Of a stretch of DNA of 64,000 nt, positions 1 through 8,435 are shown in pieces. Location of the stretch: NCBI RefSeq assembly GCF_002080045.1, contig NZ_MUIN01000004.1:62146-126145 (forward strand). The letters are read 5' to 3'. Source of the DNA: Pseudomonas sp. Bc-h. GTDB lineage: Bacteria; Pseudomonadota; Gammaproteobacteria; Pseudomonadales; Pseudomonadaceae. Position 1 is the first letter of the stretch, and every line of letters starts with the position of its first letter. Under the pieces are notes generated by a model. It worked only from the letters and a program-made list of their open reading frames with translations. It made no database searches and was not told the origin of the DNA. Made by a program: the position numbers and the translations under genes.

Positions 1-689
1 GGACCCACCCGACCTTCGGCGATGTCCCACCGGAACGCTTCATTCCGCTTGCCGAAGAGAACGGCATGATCCTGCAGATCGGTGAATGGGTGCTGGAGCA
101 GGCCTGTCACCAGCTACATGAGTGGAACCAGACCTACGACATTTTCGGATCGTTGTCCGTGAACCTGGCCGGTGCGCAACTGCGTCAGCCGAATCTGGTA
201 AACCGCATCGAGCAACTGCTGACGCAATACCACTTGCAGCCCGGCTGCCTGCAATTGGAGATCACCGAAAACTTCATCATGTCCCAGACCGAGGAGGCAC
301 TTTCCGTACTACACCGCCTGAAAAAACTCGGCGTGCAACTGGCAATCGACGACTTCGGCACTGGCTACTCCTCACTGAGTTACCTCAAGCGTCTGCCACT
401 GGACATCCTCAAGATCGACCAGTCATTCGTGCGAGGTTTGCCGGACGATCCACACGACGCCGCTATCGTCCGCGCGATCATCGCGCTTGGCCGCAGCATG
501 CAACTGACCGTCATTGCCGAGGGTGTGGAGAGCCTGGAACAACAGCAATTCCTCGCCGACGAAGGCTGTGAACAGATCCAGGGCTACATCGTCAGCCTGC
601 CCCTTCGCCCCGAGGAATTTTGCGCGACGTTTCTTCGTATCACCGTTTCAGACTTTTCGGATAGCACAGCACGTAAACCGTCGTTATAA
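1..689 (+). CDS. EAL-domain cyclic-di-GMP phosphodiesterase, C-terminal part (5' end outside window)
   Basis: The open frame is readable from base 3 and runs off the left edge, so the EAL tripeptide and any sensor or GGDEF part lie outside. It hydrolyses c-di-GMP to pGpG in this family. Visible in order: the E-x-T-E ligand in EITENFIM, the double Asp in IDDFGTGYSSL, the lysine in LKIDQSF, the VIAEGVE glutamate, and EQIQGY near the end. The active-site residues in the visible part look intact, so a working enzyme is likely. A short tail of about 25 residues follows the domain. The stop is 16 bases before a tRNA gene. Confidence 0.9.
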   Translation, partial: THPTFGDVPPERFIPLAEENGMILQIGEWVLEQACHQLHEWNQTYDIFGSLSVNLAGAQLRQPNLVNRIEQLLTQYHLQPGCLQLEITENFIMSQTEEALSVLHRLKKLGVQLAIDDFGTGYSSLSYLKRLPLDILKIDQSFVRGLPDDPHDAAIVRAIIALGRSMQLTVIAEGVESLEQQQFLADEGCEQIQGYIVSLPLRPEEFCATFLRITVSDFSDSTARKPSL

Positions 690-705
690 TCCGCGGCCAG
701 ACTGA

Positions 706-782
706 GGGCCTATAGCTCAGTTGGTTAGAGCAGAGGACTCATAATCCTTTGGTCCACGGTTCGAGTCCGTGTGGGCCCACCA
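706..782 (+). tRNA. tRNA with CAU anticodon, probably tRNA-Ile2 (lysidine type)
   Basis: A 77-base cloverleaf with encoded CCA. The acceptor arms GGGCCTA and TGGGCCC pair (one G-T), the D-loop reads AGCTCAGTTGGTTAGAGC, the anticodon loop is CTCATAA, and the T-loop is GGTTCGAGTCC. CAU can be initiator Met, elongator Met or Ile2. The initiator is excluded because pair 1-72 is a full G-C. Pairs C4-G69 and C5-G68 are the determinants known for the tRNA-Ile lysidine synthetase TilS in E. coli, and E. coli elongator Met lacks them. I therefore favour Ile2, which reads AUA after lysidine modification; automatic tools often call it Met. Confidence 0.93.
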
Positions 783-788
783 CCTTTG

Positions 789-814
789 AAAGCCGCGCAT
801 TGCGCGGCTTTTGT
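789..814 (+). terminator. Rho-independent terminator after the tRNA
   Basis: Stem AAAGCCGCGC / GCGCGGCTTT with a three-base loop, followed by a short T run. It starts 7 bases after the tRNA CCA end. Confidence 0.85.
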
Positions 815-983
815 GTATCTGGCGAATGAGTCTCCAGGCCCGGCAGCGGATCAGGAGCCCCCTGAGGTATATTCCGGTTTGCTGCGAACACAGGGGTTCT
901 CTGGTTCGAATTGAATCTCTTGCGCGCCGCTTGTAGTTTTCCACGATGGGGAATTACCCCCTCCCCAGACGGTCTGTTACCCC

Positions 984-2030
984 ATGAATACACCCGCCAT
1001 GCCCCTCTTCATCCGCCGCATTCTGCGTCCACTTCTGGACCCATATCGCCGTTATCGCCACGCCCGTTACATTCATGCCGGGCGTATCGTTGTCGGTCTG
1101 CTGGTGTCCATCCTGCTGACCACCGGGATTCACCTGCCCCATGGCGAATGGGCGTCGGTGACGATGCTGATCGTGATCGGCGGTCTTCAGCATCACGGCA
1201 ATATCGGCAAGAAGTCTGTGGAGCGGGCCTACGGGACCTTGATTGGTGCGGCGCTGGGGTTGGCCGTCGTCGCGCAGGAAAGCTACTTGGGCATGCCGCT
1301 GCTGACGTACGTGATCATGTCGCTGATCTGTGGCTTCTTCGCCTATCACGCCATCGGCAAGGGTGGGTATACGGCGCTGTTGTCAGCCATCACGCTGTTT
1401 ATCGTCGCCGGGCATGGCGATAACCCGATCACTGACGGGCTGTGGCGCACCGTGGATATTTTGATTGGGATCGTTCTGGCGCTGGCGTTTTCGTTCGCCT
1501 TGCCGCTGTATGCGGTGTACTCGTGGCGCTATAACCTGGCCATCGGCCTGCGCGATTGCGCAAAGGTCTATGAACGCATCAGCAGCGGCCAGTCGATCAG
1601 CGCCGACGAGCATCTGAAGCTGACCGCGCGCCTCAACGCGACGATGCTGCAACTGCGCTCGTTGATGCCGTCGGTATCGAAGGAAGTGAAGATTTCACTG
1701 GTTGAACTGGACGCCATTCAAAGCCATTTCCGCATGTGCCTGAGCACTCTGGAAATCCTCTCCAACCTGCGACCGGCTGAAATAGGCAACGTAGGCATGA
1801 ACGCCGAGCAGCGTCGGATTCGTCGCATGCTGATCGGTATGGCGAGAGCCTTGCAAAGTGGCGCGACAGAGCGTCTGCAGCGTCCGACCGAATCCCTTGC
1901 CGTCGGCCCGGAAGCGCCCGCCGTTTCGGCCGACGTATTGGGTTATCAACTGATGACTCGACAATTGGCGCTGAACATCGAGGGCTTGCAGCAGCGGCTG
2001 GCGACGACGGCGAAGAAGTGGAAAATCTGA
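984..2030 (+). CDS. FUSC-family inner-membrane protein (YccS/AaeB-like)
   Basis: A 348-residue membrane protein of the fusaric-acid/aromatic-acid exporter superfamily. Residues of about 30-180 form five or six hydrophobic segments, including VVGLLVSILLTTGIHLPHGE and ILIGIVLALAFSFALPLYAV. The rest (about 190-348) is a soluble helical tail. It is shorter than two-repeat members such as AaeB, so it carries one FUSC membrane module. Substrate is unknown. The ATG at 984 has no clear Shine-Dalgarno; an in-frame ATG at 999 is an alternative. The gene converges on the PPK2 gene, with 21 bases between stops. The 200 bases upstream show no other gene. Confidence 0.8.
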   Translation: MNTPAMPLFIRRILRPLLDPYRRYRHARYIHAGRIVVGLLVSILLTTGIHLPHGEWASVTMLIVIGGLQHHGNIGKKSVERAYGTLIGAALGLAVVAQESYLGMPLLTYVIMSLICGFFAYHAIGKGGYTALLSAITLFIVAGHGDNPITDGLWRTVDILIGIVLALAFSFALPLYAVYSWRYNLAIGLRDCAKVYERISSGQSISADEHLKLTARLNATMLQLRSLMPSVSKEVKISLVELDAIQSHFRMCLSTLEILSNLRPAEIGNVGMNAEQRRIRRMLIGMARALQSGATERLQRPTESLAVGPEAPAVSADVLGYQLMTRQLALNIEGLQQRLATTAKKWKI

Positions 2031-2051
2031 TCTGCGCCGTCGCGTGATCGG

Positions 2052-2975
2052 TCAATAAACCGAAGGCACCACCATGTCCCGTGGCACCGGCGCCCGCAGG
2101 TAGTTGGCGTTGTACTCGCGTTCCGGCAGCACCACTTGGGGCGACTCCACATCGCCACGAGGAATCTGCTGCAGGAGGTGATGAATGCAGTTCAGACGCG
2201 CGCGTTTCTTGTCGTCGGCTTCGACGATCCACCAAGGCGCTACATCGGTGTGCGAGCGGGTGAGCATTTCCTCTTTGGCGCGCGTGTAATCTTCCCAACG
2301 ACGGCGAGACTCAAGGTCCATTGGCGACAGCTTCCATTGTTTCAGCGGATCGTGGATGCGCATCAGGAAGCGGCGATATTGCTCATCATCCGTGATCGAG
2401 AACCAGTACTTGATGAGGATGATGCCCGAGCGTACGAGCATCTTTTCAAACTCAGGGACAGTACGGAAAAACTCTTCGTACTCGTCGTTATCGCAGAAGC
2501 CCATGACCCGCTCGACGCCTGCCCGGTTGTACCAACTGCGGTCGAACAGGACCATCTCGCCAGCCGCTGGTAGGTGCGACACGTAGCGCTGGAAATACCA
2601 TTGAGTGCGTTCGCGTTCGCTGGGCGCGGTCAGTGCGGCGACCCGGCAAACCCGCGGATTCAGGCGCTGGGTGATACGCTTGATTGCGCCGCCCTTGCCT
2701 GCGGCGTCGCGACCTTCGAACAGCACCACGACCTTGAGCTTCTGGCTAACCACCCAATCCTGCAACTTGACCAGTTCGCCCTGCAGGCGCAGCAATTCGC
2801 GGAAATACACGCGCCGGTCAATGCCCTTCGGTACCTCCTCGCCAAGGTCGGCGAGCAGCCCGTCCAGACGAGCATCGTCGTATTCCATTTCCAGCTCTTC
2901 GTCGAAGCTGTCGAGGATATCGGCGTGGATGTAACGGGCGGTTTCGGACAAATCCAGATGCTGGCTATCGGTCAT
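2052..2975 (-). CDS. ppk2: Polyphosphate kinase 2 family protein
   Basis: A 307-residue PPK2 kinase, which transfers phosphate between polyphosphate and nucleotides in the cytoplasm. The Walker A loop FEGRDAAGKGG lies near residue 90, the Walker B/lid segment LFDRSWYNRAGVERVMGF follows near 145, and the core is typical for the family. The N-terminal 70 residues are acidic, as in single-domain PPK2 proteins. The sequence alone does not say whether it works on mono- or diphosphates. The ATG is preceded by GGGAG at a suitable distance. The gene stands alone; 140 bases separate it from the deoR-type gene upstream. Confidence 0.92.
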   Translation of the reverse strand: MTDSQHLDLSETARYIHADILDSFDEELEMEYDDARLDGLLADLGEEVPKGIDRRVYFRELLRLQGELVKLQDWVVSQKLKVVVLFEGRDAAGKGGAIKRITQRLNPRVCRVAALTAPSERERTQWYFQRYVSHLPAAGEMVLFDRSWYNRAGVERVMGFCDNDEYEEFFRTVPEFEKMLVRSGIILIKYWFSITDDEQYRRFLMRIHDPLKQWKLSPMDLESRRRWEDYTRAKEEMLTRSHTDVAPWWIVEADDKKRARLNCIHHLLQQIPRGDVESPQVVLPEREYNANYLRAPVPRDMVVPSVY

Positions 2976-3115
2976 GGCGGGGCTCCCGGCGTGGATTCAG
3001 AGGGTCAGGGAGCCGATTTAGACATGCAGGGGGTGACAGCTGAATGACAGAGCGGTGACAGCAGGGAAAAGGCCTACAGAGAATGTCGATCTCACCTGCC
3101 AGCTCGAAGGGTTAT

Positions 3116-3889
3116 TCAGTTGTCGAGGGTGGTTTCAACCGTAATTTGCTGTATCGCCTTGAAGGGCGCCAGCAGTGTTTCATCGGCCTGCGAAGAAGTG
3201 ATTAAGGTCCATTCGCGCTCGATGGGCGTCCAGTGCTGCTGGCGAGCCCGACCGAGTTTGTCGGCATCGGCGAGGACGAAGACCTGCGCGGCACGCTTGA
3301 TGATGCACTCCTTGAGATAGGCCTGCTGGTCGCTGGCTTCGCACAATCCGAATTCCGCGACCACACCGTCGGCGCCCATGAACGCCTTGTCGACGCTCAA
3401 GCGGCTCAAGGTCAGCTCGGCGAGCGGCCCCAGGGTGCTCATGCTCGAGCCGCGCAAGTCGCCACCGATCAATGTCAGGCGTATGCCCGGTGCGTTCGCC
3501 AGGGTCATGACAGCCAGAAGATTATTGGTGACCACATGCACGTTTTGCCGCGAACACAGATGCAGCGCCAGCGCCGCACAGGTCGTACCGCCGTCGAGCA
3601 GCACCGTGTCGCCATCGTCGACATGCAGCGCCGCCGCTTTGGCGATGGCGTCTTTCTGATCGCGTTGGGTCGCTTTGCGCTCTTCCAGCGACGCTTCCGG
3701 TTCATGCACACCAATCAGCGCGGTGGCACCGCCATGGGTGCGCACCAGATGACGCTGTTTGGCGAGCATGGTCAGGTCGCGGCGCACGGTGGCTTCCGAC
3801 ACGCCAAGCGCGGCGCTCAGCTGCTCGACGTTCGTGTCGCGAGCGCGCACCAGTTCGAGAATGGCGCGGTGTCGGTCGATAGCTTTCAT
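3116..3889 (-). CDS. DeoR/GlpR-family transcriptional regulator of the acid-sugar operon
   Basis: A 257-residue repressor-type protein. The N-terminal winged helix (residues 1-57) contains LSAALGVSEATVRRDLTMLA and the family HGGA turn. The DeoRC sugar-phosphate domain follows, with LLDGGTTCAALA and VVTNNLLAVM. It is the last gene of the kdgT-dtnK-pdxA2 operon, 54 bases after pdxA2. By family rule it probably represses this operon and is released by a phosphorylated intermediate. A 10-base inverted repeat upstream of the first gene (7305-7344) is the best candidate site. Confidence 0.88.
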   Translation of the reverse strand: MKAIDRHRAILELVRARDTNVEQLSAALGVSEATVRRDLTMLAKQRHLVRTHGGATALIGVHEPEASLEERKATQRDQKDAIAKAAALHVDDGDTVLLDGGTTCAALALHLCSRQNVHVVTNNLLAVMTLANAPGIRLTLIGGDLRGSSMSTLGPLAELTLSRLSVDKAFMGADGVVAEFGLCEASDQQAYLKECIIKRAAQVFVLADADKLGRARQQHWTPIEREWTLITSSQADETLLAPFKAIQQITVETTLDN

Positions 3890-3943
3890 GGGCGGCCTCG
3901 TTGCACAAAGGCCGCTGATCTTACACGACCGAGCCGCAACACC

Positions 3944-4945
3944 TCACCCCCGACGCGTGGCCAGTTCGGCGCCTTGACGCAGGGCCTCGAGCAGGCTGCG
4001 CTCGTCCGCGATGCCTTTGCCGGCAATGTCGAACGCAGTGCCGTGGTCGACCGAGGTGCGAATGACTTCCAGCCCGACCGTCACGTTGACCCCCGCTTCA
4101 AGCCCGAGCACCTTCACCGGGCCATGGCCCTGGTCGTGATACATCGCCACCACCAGGTCGAAATCGCCGCGGCCCGCGCGGAAAAACAAAGTATCCGCGG
4201 GCAGCGGCCCCGTGACATCGAGCCCTTGCTCCTGCAACAGTTTGACCGCCGGAATGATCTTCTCTTCTTCTTCGCCATAACCGAACAGACCGTTCTCGCC
4301 CGCATGTGGGTTGATGCCGCACACGCCAATGCGGGGCTTGGCGATATCCGCCTTGATCAAGGTCGCGTTGCCACGTTCGATGGTGCGCTGCACCAGACCC
4401 GGCTCGATCTTGCGGATCGCGTCAATGATGCCGATGTGGGTGGTGACGTGAATCACGCGCAATTGTGGCGCCACCAGCATCATCGACACTTCCTCGACGT
4501 TGGTCAGGTGCGCGAGCATTTCAGTGTGCCCAGGGTATTTGTGGCCCCCCGCGTGCAGCGCTTCCTTGTTCAGTGGCGCGGTGCAGATCGCATCGATCTG
4601 CCCCGCCTCGGCCAGTCGCACCGCACGGGCGATGTATTGATAAGCACCATCGCCGGCAATCGGCGAAAGCTGACCAAATGGCAGATCGGCCGGAATCAGG
4701 TTCAAGTCGATGCAGTCGATGACTCCCGGCTGGTATTGAGCTTCTGAAGCCTCCTTGATACGACGAATCCTGGCAGTGCCCTTGACGATCTCGTTGGCCA
4801 GTTCCAGGCGCCCGGCATCGCCGATCACCAAGGGGCGGCACTGCTGATACACCACGTCGTGGGTCAGACTCTTGACGATGATCTCCGGACCTACGCCAGT
4901 GGCGTCGCCCATGGTGATGCCGATGATGGGCAAATAGTTACTCAT
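3944..4945 (-). CDS. pdxA2: PdxA2-type 4-phospho-acid-sugar dehydrogenase (D-threonate 4-phosphate dehydrogenase-like)
   Basis: A 333-residue protein of the PdxA family. Metal-binding histidines sit in GHTEMLAHL, INPHAGENG and MYHDQGHGPVK, and the C-terminal substrate loop is RTSVDHGTAFDIAG. It is probably not the vitamin B6 enzyme: it sits in an operon with a DUF1537 kinase, which is the known setting of PdxA2. There it oxidises and decarboxylates D-threonate or D-erythronate 4-phosphate to dihydroxyacetone phosphate. Its ATG overlaps the kinase stop by four bases, indicating translational coupling. The exact stereoisomer cannot be read from sequence. Confidence 0.85.
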   Translation of the reverse strand: MSNYLPIIGITMGDATGVGPEIIVKSLTHDVVYQQCRPLVIGDAGRLELANEIVKGTARIRRIKEASEAQYQPGVIDCIDLNLIPADLPFGQLSPIAGDGAYQYIARAVRLAEAGQIDAICTAPLNKEALHAGGHKYPGHTEMLAHLTNVEEVSMMLVAPQLRVIHVTTHIGIIDAIRKIEPGLVQRTIERGNATLIKADIAKPRIGVCGINPHAGENGLFGYGEEEEKIIPAVKLLQEQGLDVTGPLPADTLFFRAGRGDFDLVVAMYHDQGHGPVKVLGLEAGVNVTVGLEVIRTSVDHGTAFDIAGKGIADERSLLEALRQGAELATRRG

Positions 4946-6234
4946 GATTTTTTACCTTGTAGCGCAGGATTCTTTACCGAGCCTGTGGCGTATTCCAAAG
5001 GCTCAACAGCGTTATTCATGTGTAGCCAGGCCGCGTAGAGCGCGTGATCGGTGCCAAACGCACCCGCCTTGGTCACCACACCAGGGCGATGGCCTTCGCG
5101 GCTGGAGATCGGGCGCCCGAATGCGACGCCCGCCTCGATTTCACAGAGCAGTTGCAGACTGCCGATACCCACTGCGCCGAGCATGGCCCGAGCGGTTTCG
5201 CCGCCGGTCGCGACCAGGCCGCCTACATGCGCGAAATGCGGGCGCACCATGGCCGCCAGCAGGGTGGAGAGGCGCGCGCCTTCGGCTGGATCAAACGCCT
5301 CATCACGGCCAATGCGCAGCAGCAGATCGTCGCCGCGACGCAGATATTCTCCGATACGAATTTCCCAACCGGCCCAATCCGCGTGTGCTTTGCCCTGACG
5401 CAACACCGCAGGCGGCACAACCAGCTCGCCAATCGATGCGCGCTCCTTGAGCATGGCGCACTGGCGCTCGGACACCCCGGAAAGACTTCCCACCAGTACC
5501 AGCGTCGGGGCGTGTTTTTCGCGGACAGCCTCCGGACTCTCTGCAGCATTTTTCGCCATCGCGGGCAACCCGGCTATTTCCCGGGCGAGACCACCAGATC
5601 CCACCCAGAACAGCGACTCGTCAATTGACACGGTGACGGTTGCCAGTGCTTGAAGGTCTTCGGCGGTCTGCGCATCGACAATCAACGCTTGAGTATCGCC
5701 GCCAGCAATCTCGACGATGTGGCTGGCCAAGGCGGCAGCATCGCCGCGCAAAGTGCTGAGACCCAGTTTTGCTGTACGCAGACCGGCGCCTTCGAGCAAC
5801 GCTGCGATGTCCGCAGAGCGGTCCGTATGCTCAAGCTTCCAGGTGTCTGTGCTTTCCAGTGGTTGACCGTTGACCAGCACCTTGCCCTCAACCGTGGTTC
5901 GGCCGGTGGCAGGAAACGCGGGCGCAACGATCGCCAGGCCGGCGAGTGACTGGAGCGATGCGACTTCAGCAGCCCAATTGCCACGCAGCGTCGAATCGAT
6001 CTTCTTGTACAGCCGCTGAGCGGGTTTGCGCAGCGTCTGACATGCCATCAGCGTGCGCTCTGCGGCTTGCGAGGCGGACAGGCGACGGGTATCGGTGTCG
6101 ATGGCGACCACGCTGGCATCGCCGGTGTCATGGGACGCATCAAGGGTCACGACCGTGCTCAGACCGGCGCTGGCAAAGGCGATTGCGCAATCCGCCGCGC
6201 CCGACAGGTCATCGGCAATGATCAGCAATGTCAT
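4942..6234 (-). CDS. dtnK: DUF1537 four-carbon acid sugar kinase (DtnK-like)
   Basis: A 430-residue kinase of the DUF1537 (acid-sugar kinase) family, which phosphorylates D-threonate, L-threonate or erythronate at C4. The N-terminal sugar-binding domain starts with [13 protein letters not shown], the family D-D-x-S/T-G-A motif. The C-terminal nucleotide domain has [14 protein letters not shown] and [11 protein letters not shown]. It overlaps kdgT by four bases and pdxA2 by four bases, so the three are one transcript. Pairing with PdxA2 and no aldolase or isomerase points to the D-threonate route rather than the L-threonate one. Confidence 0.87.
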   Translation of the reverse strand: MTLLIIADDLSGAADCAIAFASAGLSTVVTLDASHDTGDASVVAIDTDTRRLSASQAAERTLMACQTLRKPAQRLYKKIDSTLRGNWAAEVASLQSLAGLAIVAPAFPATGRTTVEGKVLVNGQPLESTDTWKLEHTDRSADIAALLEGAGLRTAKLGLSTLRGDAAALASHIVEIAGGDTQALIVDAQTAEDLQALATVTVSIDESLFWVGSGGLAREIAGLPAMAKNAAESPEAVREKHAPTLVLVGSLSGVSERQCAMLKERASIGELVVPPAVLRQGKAHADWAGWEIRIGEYLRRGDDLLLRIGRDEAFDPAEGARLSTLLAAMVRPHFAHVGGLVATGGETARAMLGAVGIGSLQLLCEIEAGVAFGRPISSREGHRPGVVTKAGAFGTDHALYAAWLHMNNAVEPLEYATGSVKNPALQGKKS

Positions 6235-7235
6235 CGCACAGCCTCCCGCTCAGCCGTTATCTTCACTTGTTTTTCAGCGTGACGCTCTTTGTAGCGTTTG
6301 GCGACATATGCCGTAAGAATCGGCGACAGCACCGCCGTAACGACCACACACGCCGCGACCAGAAGCGTCGCCGAGCTTGCGGCTTCGGAGTAGACCGGAT
6401 TCGCCGCGGCCACCAGTGCCGGAACCGCCGCCGCATTGCCTGCCGTGTTGGCTGCGGCAACGCCTGCGACGCCAGTGCCACCGGACGCCCGATCCGCGAA
6501 GTACAGCGCAATGCCGGTCAGCACGACGACCGCCAGACCCAGACCGATGCCCAGCAGGCCCGCCTGCCAGACCTTGTGCAGGTCCAGACTCGCGCCCAGT
6601 GCCAGCGCGAAAAACGGGATCATTACCGGTACGGCCTTGGCCAGAAAGTCGCGCATTTCGCGGTCGAGATTACCCAGCAGCATTCCCAGCAACAGCGGCA
6701 GGATAGCCCCCACCAGCGTCGGCCACGGAAAAGCCGCCAGACCTGCGACGCCGAGGGTGACCATGGTCAGAAACGGACCGGACTCCAGCGACATCACTGA
6801 ATAAGCACCCACGTCTTCAGAGCGTCCGTATTGCCCCATGAGCGCCATGTACAGGCCACCGTTGGTGTCGTTCATTGCAGCCACGACCGCGAGTGTCGAT
6901 AGGCCGGCGAAGATACCCGAAGTGATCGGTTGCTCACCCAGGAAGTGCCCCATGATCACGCCGATGACGATGGCGGTGCCCACCTTGGTGCCGAACAGCA
7001 CGCCGCCCTTTTTCAGCAGATACGGCGTGGCCTTGATGTCGATGCTGGCGCCCATGCACACGTAGAACACCGCCAGAATCGGCAGCGACCCGGTGAACAG
7101 TGCGTTGGTGAACGAGCCAAAGAACTTCGGCATGTCGGGCAGAAACGTCGCGACCAGGGAGCCGATGAGTAAAGGCACGATCATCATGCCGCCGGGTACA
7201 CGTTCAATGGTGCGCTTGATTGGAATATGGGCCAC
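6231..7235 (-). CDS. KdgT-family 2-keto-3-deoxygluconate permease homologue
   Basis: A 334-residue inner-membrane carrier with about ten hydrophobic segments and the KdgT hallmarks [13 protein letters not shown] near the start, [11 protein letters not shown] near residue 63, and [11 protein letters not shown] near 120. The family imports 2-keto-3-deoxygluconate by proton symport. In this operon with DUF1537 and PdxA2 enzymes the likely cargo is a four-carbon acid sugar such as D-threonate; that is inference from context. It is the first gene of the operon and has a good SD (AAGGAGCA) 5 bases before the ATG. Confidence 0.87.
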   Translation of the reverse strand: MAHIPIKRTIERVPGGMMIVPLLIGSLVATFLPDMPKFFGSFTNALFTGSLPILAVFYVCMGASIDIKATPYLLKKGGVLFGTKVGTAIVIGVIMGHFLGEQPITSGIFAGLSTLAVVAAMNDTNGGLYMALMGQYGRSEDVGAYSVMSLESGPFLTMVTLGVAGLAAFPWPTLVGAILPLLLGMLLGNLDREMRDFLAKAVPVMIPFFALALGASLDLHKVWQAGLLGIGLGLAVVVLTGIALYFADRASGGTGVAGVAAANTAGNAAAVPALVAAANPVYSEAASSATLLVAACVVVTAVLSPILTAYVAKRYKERHAEKQVKITAEREAVR

Positions 7236-7304
7236 GGGGGTGCTCCTTATTTTTATAGGTCAGCTACGTATGTCGCTTCGAGGGCTGCAGGCTAAATGCT
7301 TGAA

Positions 7305-7344
7305 TTTGAGCGAAATGATCATTTACCTGATCGATTCGCTCAAA
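7305..7344. promoter_or_regulatory. Perfect 10-base inverted repeat upstream of the acid-sugar operon
   Basis: Arms TTTGAGCGAA (7305-7314) and TTCGCTCAAA (7335-7344) are exact reverse complements, with a 20-base spacer that itself holds ATGATCAT. The repeat is 70-109 bases before the kdgT ATG. On the minus strand a weak promoter (TTGCGC, 17 bases, TAGGCT) reads into it. It fits an operator for the DeoR-type regulator of the same operon. Confidence 0.55.
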
Positions 7345-7431
7345 ACAGCCTATTCCATTCCTATAAAATGCGCAAACCGATCATAAAGATGATCGATCCA
7401 AGCATTTGCGCAAAGAGTCTGTTTCAGGCCA

Positions 7432-8052
7432 TCAGTAGGTCGGCGGCGTGATAACCCACAGCACCACGGCATCGGTCTCGCCCGGATTGCCGTAGCGATG
7501 AGGCTCGTCGCTGGCAAAGCGGAAGCTGTCGCCTTCCGTCAGCAGGAAATGCTTCTCTCCCACCCACAGCTCGAACGTGCCAGTCAGTACGTAGCCAACC
7601 TCTTCGCCCTCGTGGGTATAACTGGTGCGGTTGTAGGCGCCGGGCGGGAACCGGGAATGGACCATCTCGATCTGGCCGCTGGGGCTCGGCGTGAGCAACT
7701 GGTCGTAAATGCCATCGTCGTAATGAATATTCTGCCGGCTGTCCTTACGCACCACATAGCCAGCGTCGGCCTCGCTGACCTCGGACCTGGTCGAGAAGAA
7801 CCACTGGATATTCACGCCAAGGCAACGACCGATCTTCAGCAATGTGTCCACCGAAGGCCGAGACAGATCGCGCTCCAACTGGCTGATGTAGCCCACCGAC
7901 AACTGGCTGCGTTGCGCCAGCTCGGCGAGGGTCAGGCCCTGGCGTTTACGCAACCCGCGAATCCGCTCACCAAGAAAGCTTTCGCCTGCCGGCGCATCGT
8001 CCGACACCGGCTTGGCCGTCCTGGCGCTGTCGCTGGTTTTTCCTTTGGTCAT
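7432..8052 (-). CDS. XRE-family regulator with C-terminal cupin domain
   Basis: A 206-residue regulator of the PuuR-like class. After a 25-residue polar lead comes an HTH_3 domain (LRKRQGLTLAELAQRSQLSV, then GYISQLERDLSRPS), and residues of about 125-200 form a cupin fold (HEGEEVGYVLTGTFELWVG). Such proteins sense small carboxylates, amines or sugars through the cupin. It is transcribed away from the solute-binding protein gene, so it probably controls that gene and itself from the shared 383-base gap. Confidence 0.88.
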   Translation of the reverse strand: MTKGKTSDSARTAKPVSDDAPAGESFLGERIRGLRKRQGLTLAELAQRSQLSVGYISQLERDLSRPSVDTLLKIGRCLGVNIQWFFSTRSEVSEADAGYVVRKDSRQNIHYDDGIYDQLLTPSPSGQIEMVHSRFPPGAYNRTSYTHEGEEVGYVLTGTFELWVGEKHFLLTEGDSFRFASDEPHRYGNPGETDAVVLWVITPPTY

Positions 8053-8167
8053 CGTTTACCTCGGTGCCTGTGTGCGGGATGCGCTGAGCGATGGGCAGTT
8101 TAAGCGGCGAAGCATGAAAATAGTCTATCGGGCAGAGCGTTTTTAACCGGCAGTGAAATTTCAGACG

Positions 8168-8208
8168 TTTTTTTCACAAAATAACGATTCCTATCTTCTT
8201 TTTTCACA
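8168..8208. promoter_or_regulatory. Direct repeat in the divergent XRE / binding-protein promoter region
   Basis: TTTTTTTCACA (8168-8178) and TTTTTTCACA (8199-8208) repeat in the same orientation, with their ends 30 bases apart, about three helical turns. The intergenic stretch 8053-8435 holds no other supported gene. The repeats may be binding sites of the XRE-cupin regulator; this is inference. Confidence 0.3.
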
Positions 8209-8435
8209 GACGCTGGATTAGTCTCTAGCCACGCCCGCGCCCCAGCACGCAGGTCAGAACAACAATGAACACACTCGCCGAACGCCTGAAAAAAGCGTCG
8301 CGAACAAGAGCTCCAGCTTCCCCGTTTTGCAAACCAATGCCTGTTTCTATCCGCTTACCCCTATGCAGCCATGGGCGTGCCCGCGTGCGCCATCGACTGC
8401 GAAAAAAAGAGCCCTGCGGCCAAAGGAAAATGTCG

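Noticed and set aside
3233..4747. 504-residue plus-strand open frame
   Set aside because: It lies antisense to the DeoR and PdxA2 genes, has no family motif, and is rich in His/Arg/Gln as expected from reversed GC-rich codons.
3944..4945. Vitamin B6 biosynthesis enzyme PdxA
   Set aside because: Family match is real, but the operon with a DUF1537 kinase, carrier and DeoR regulator points to the catabolic PdxA2 branch; the B6 gene normally sits with ksgA/surA.
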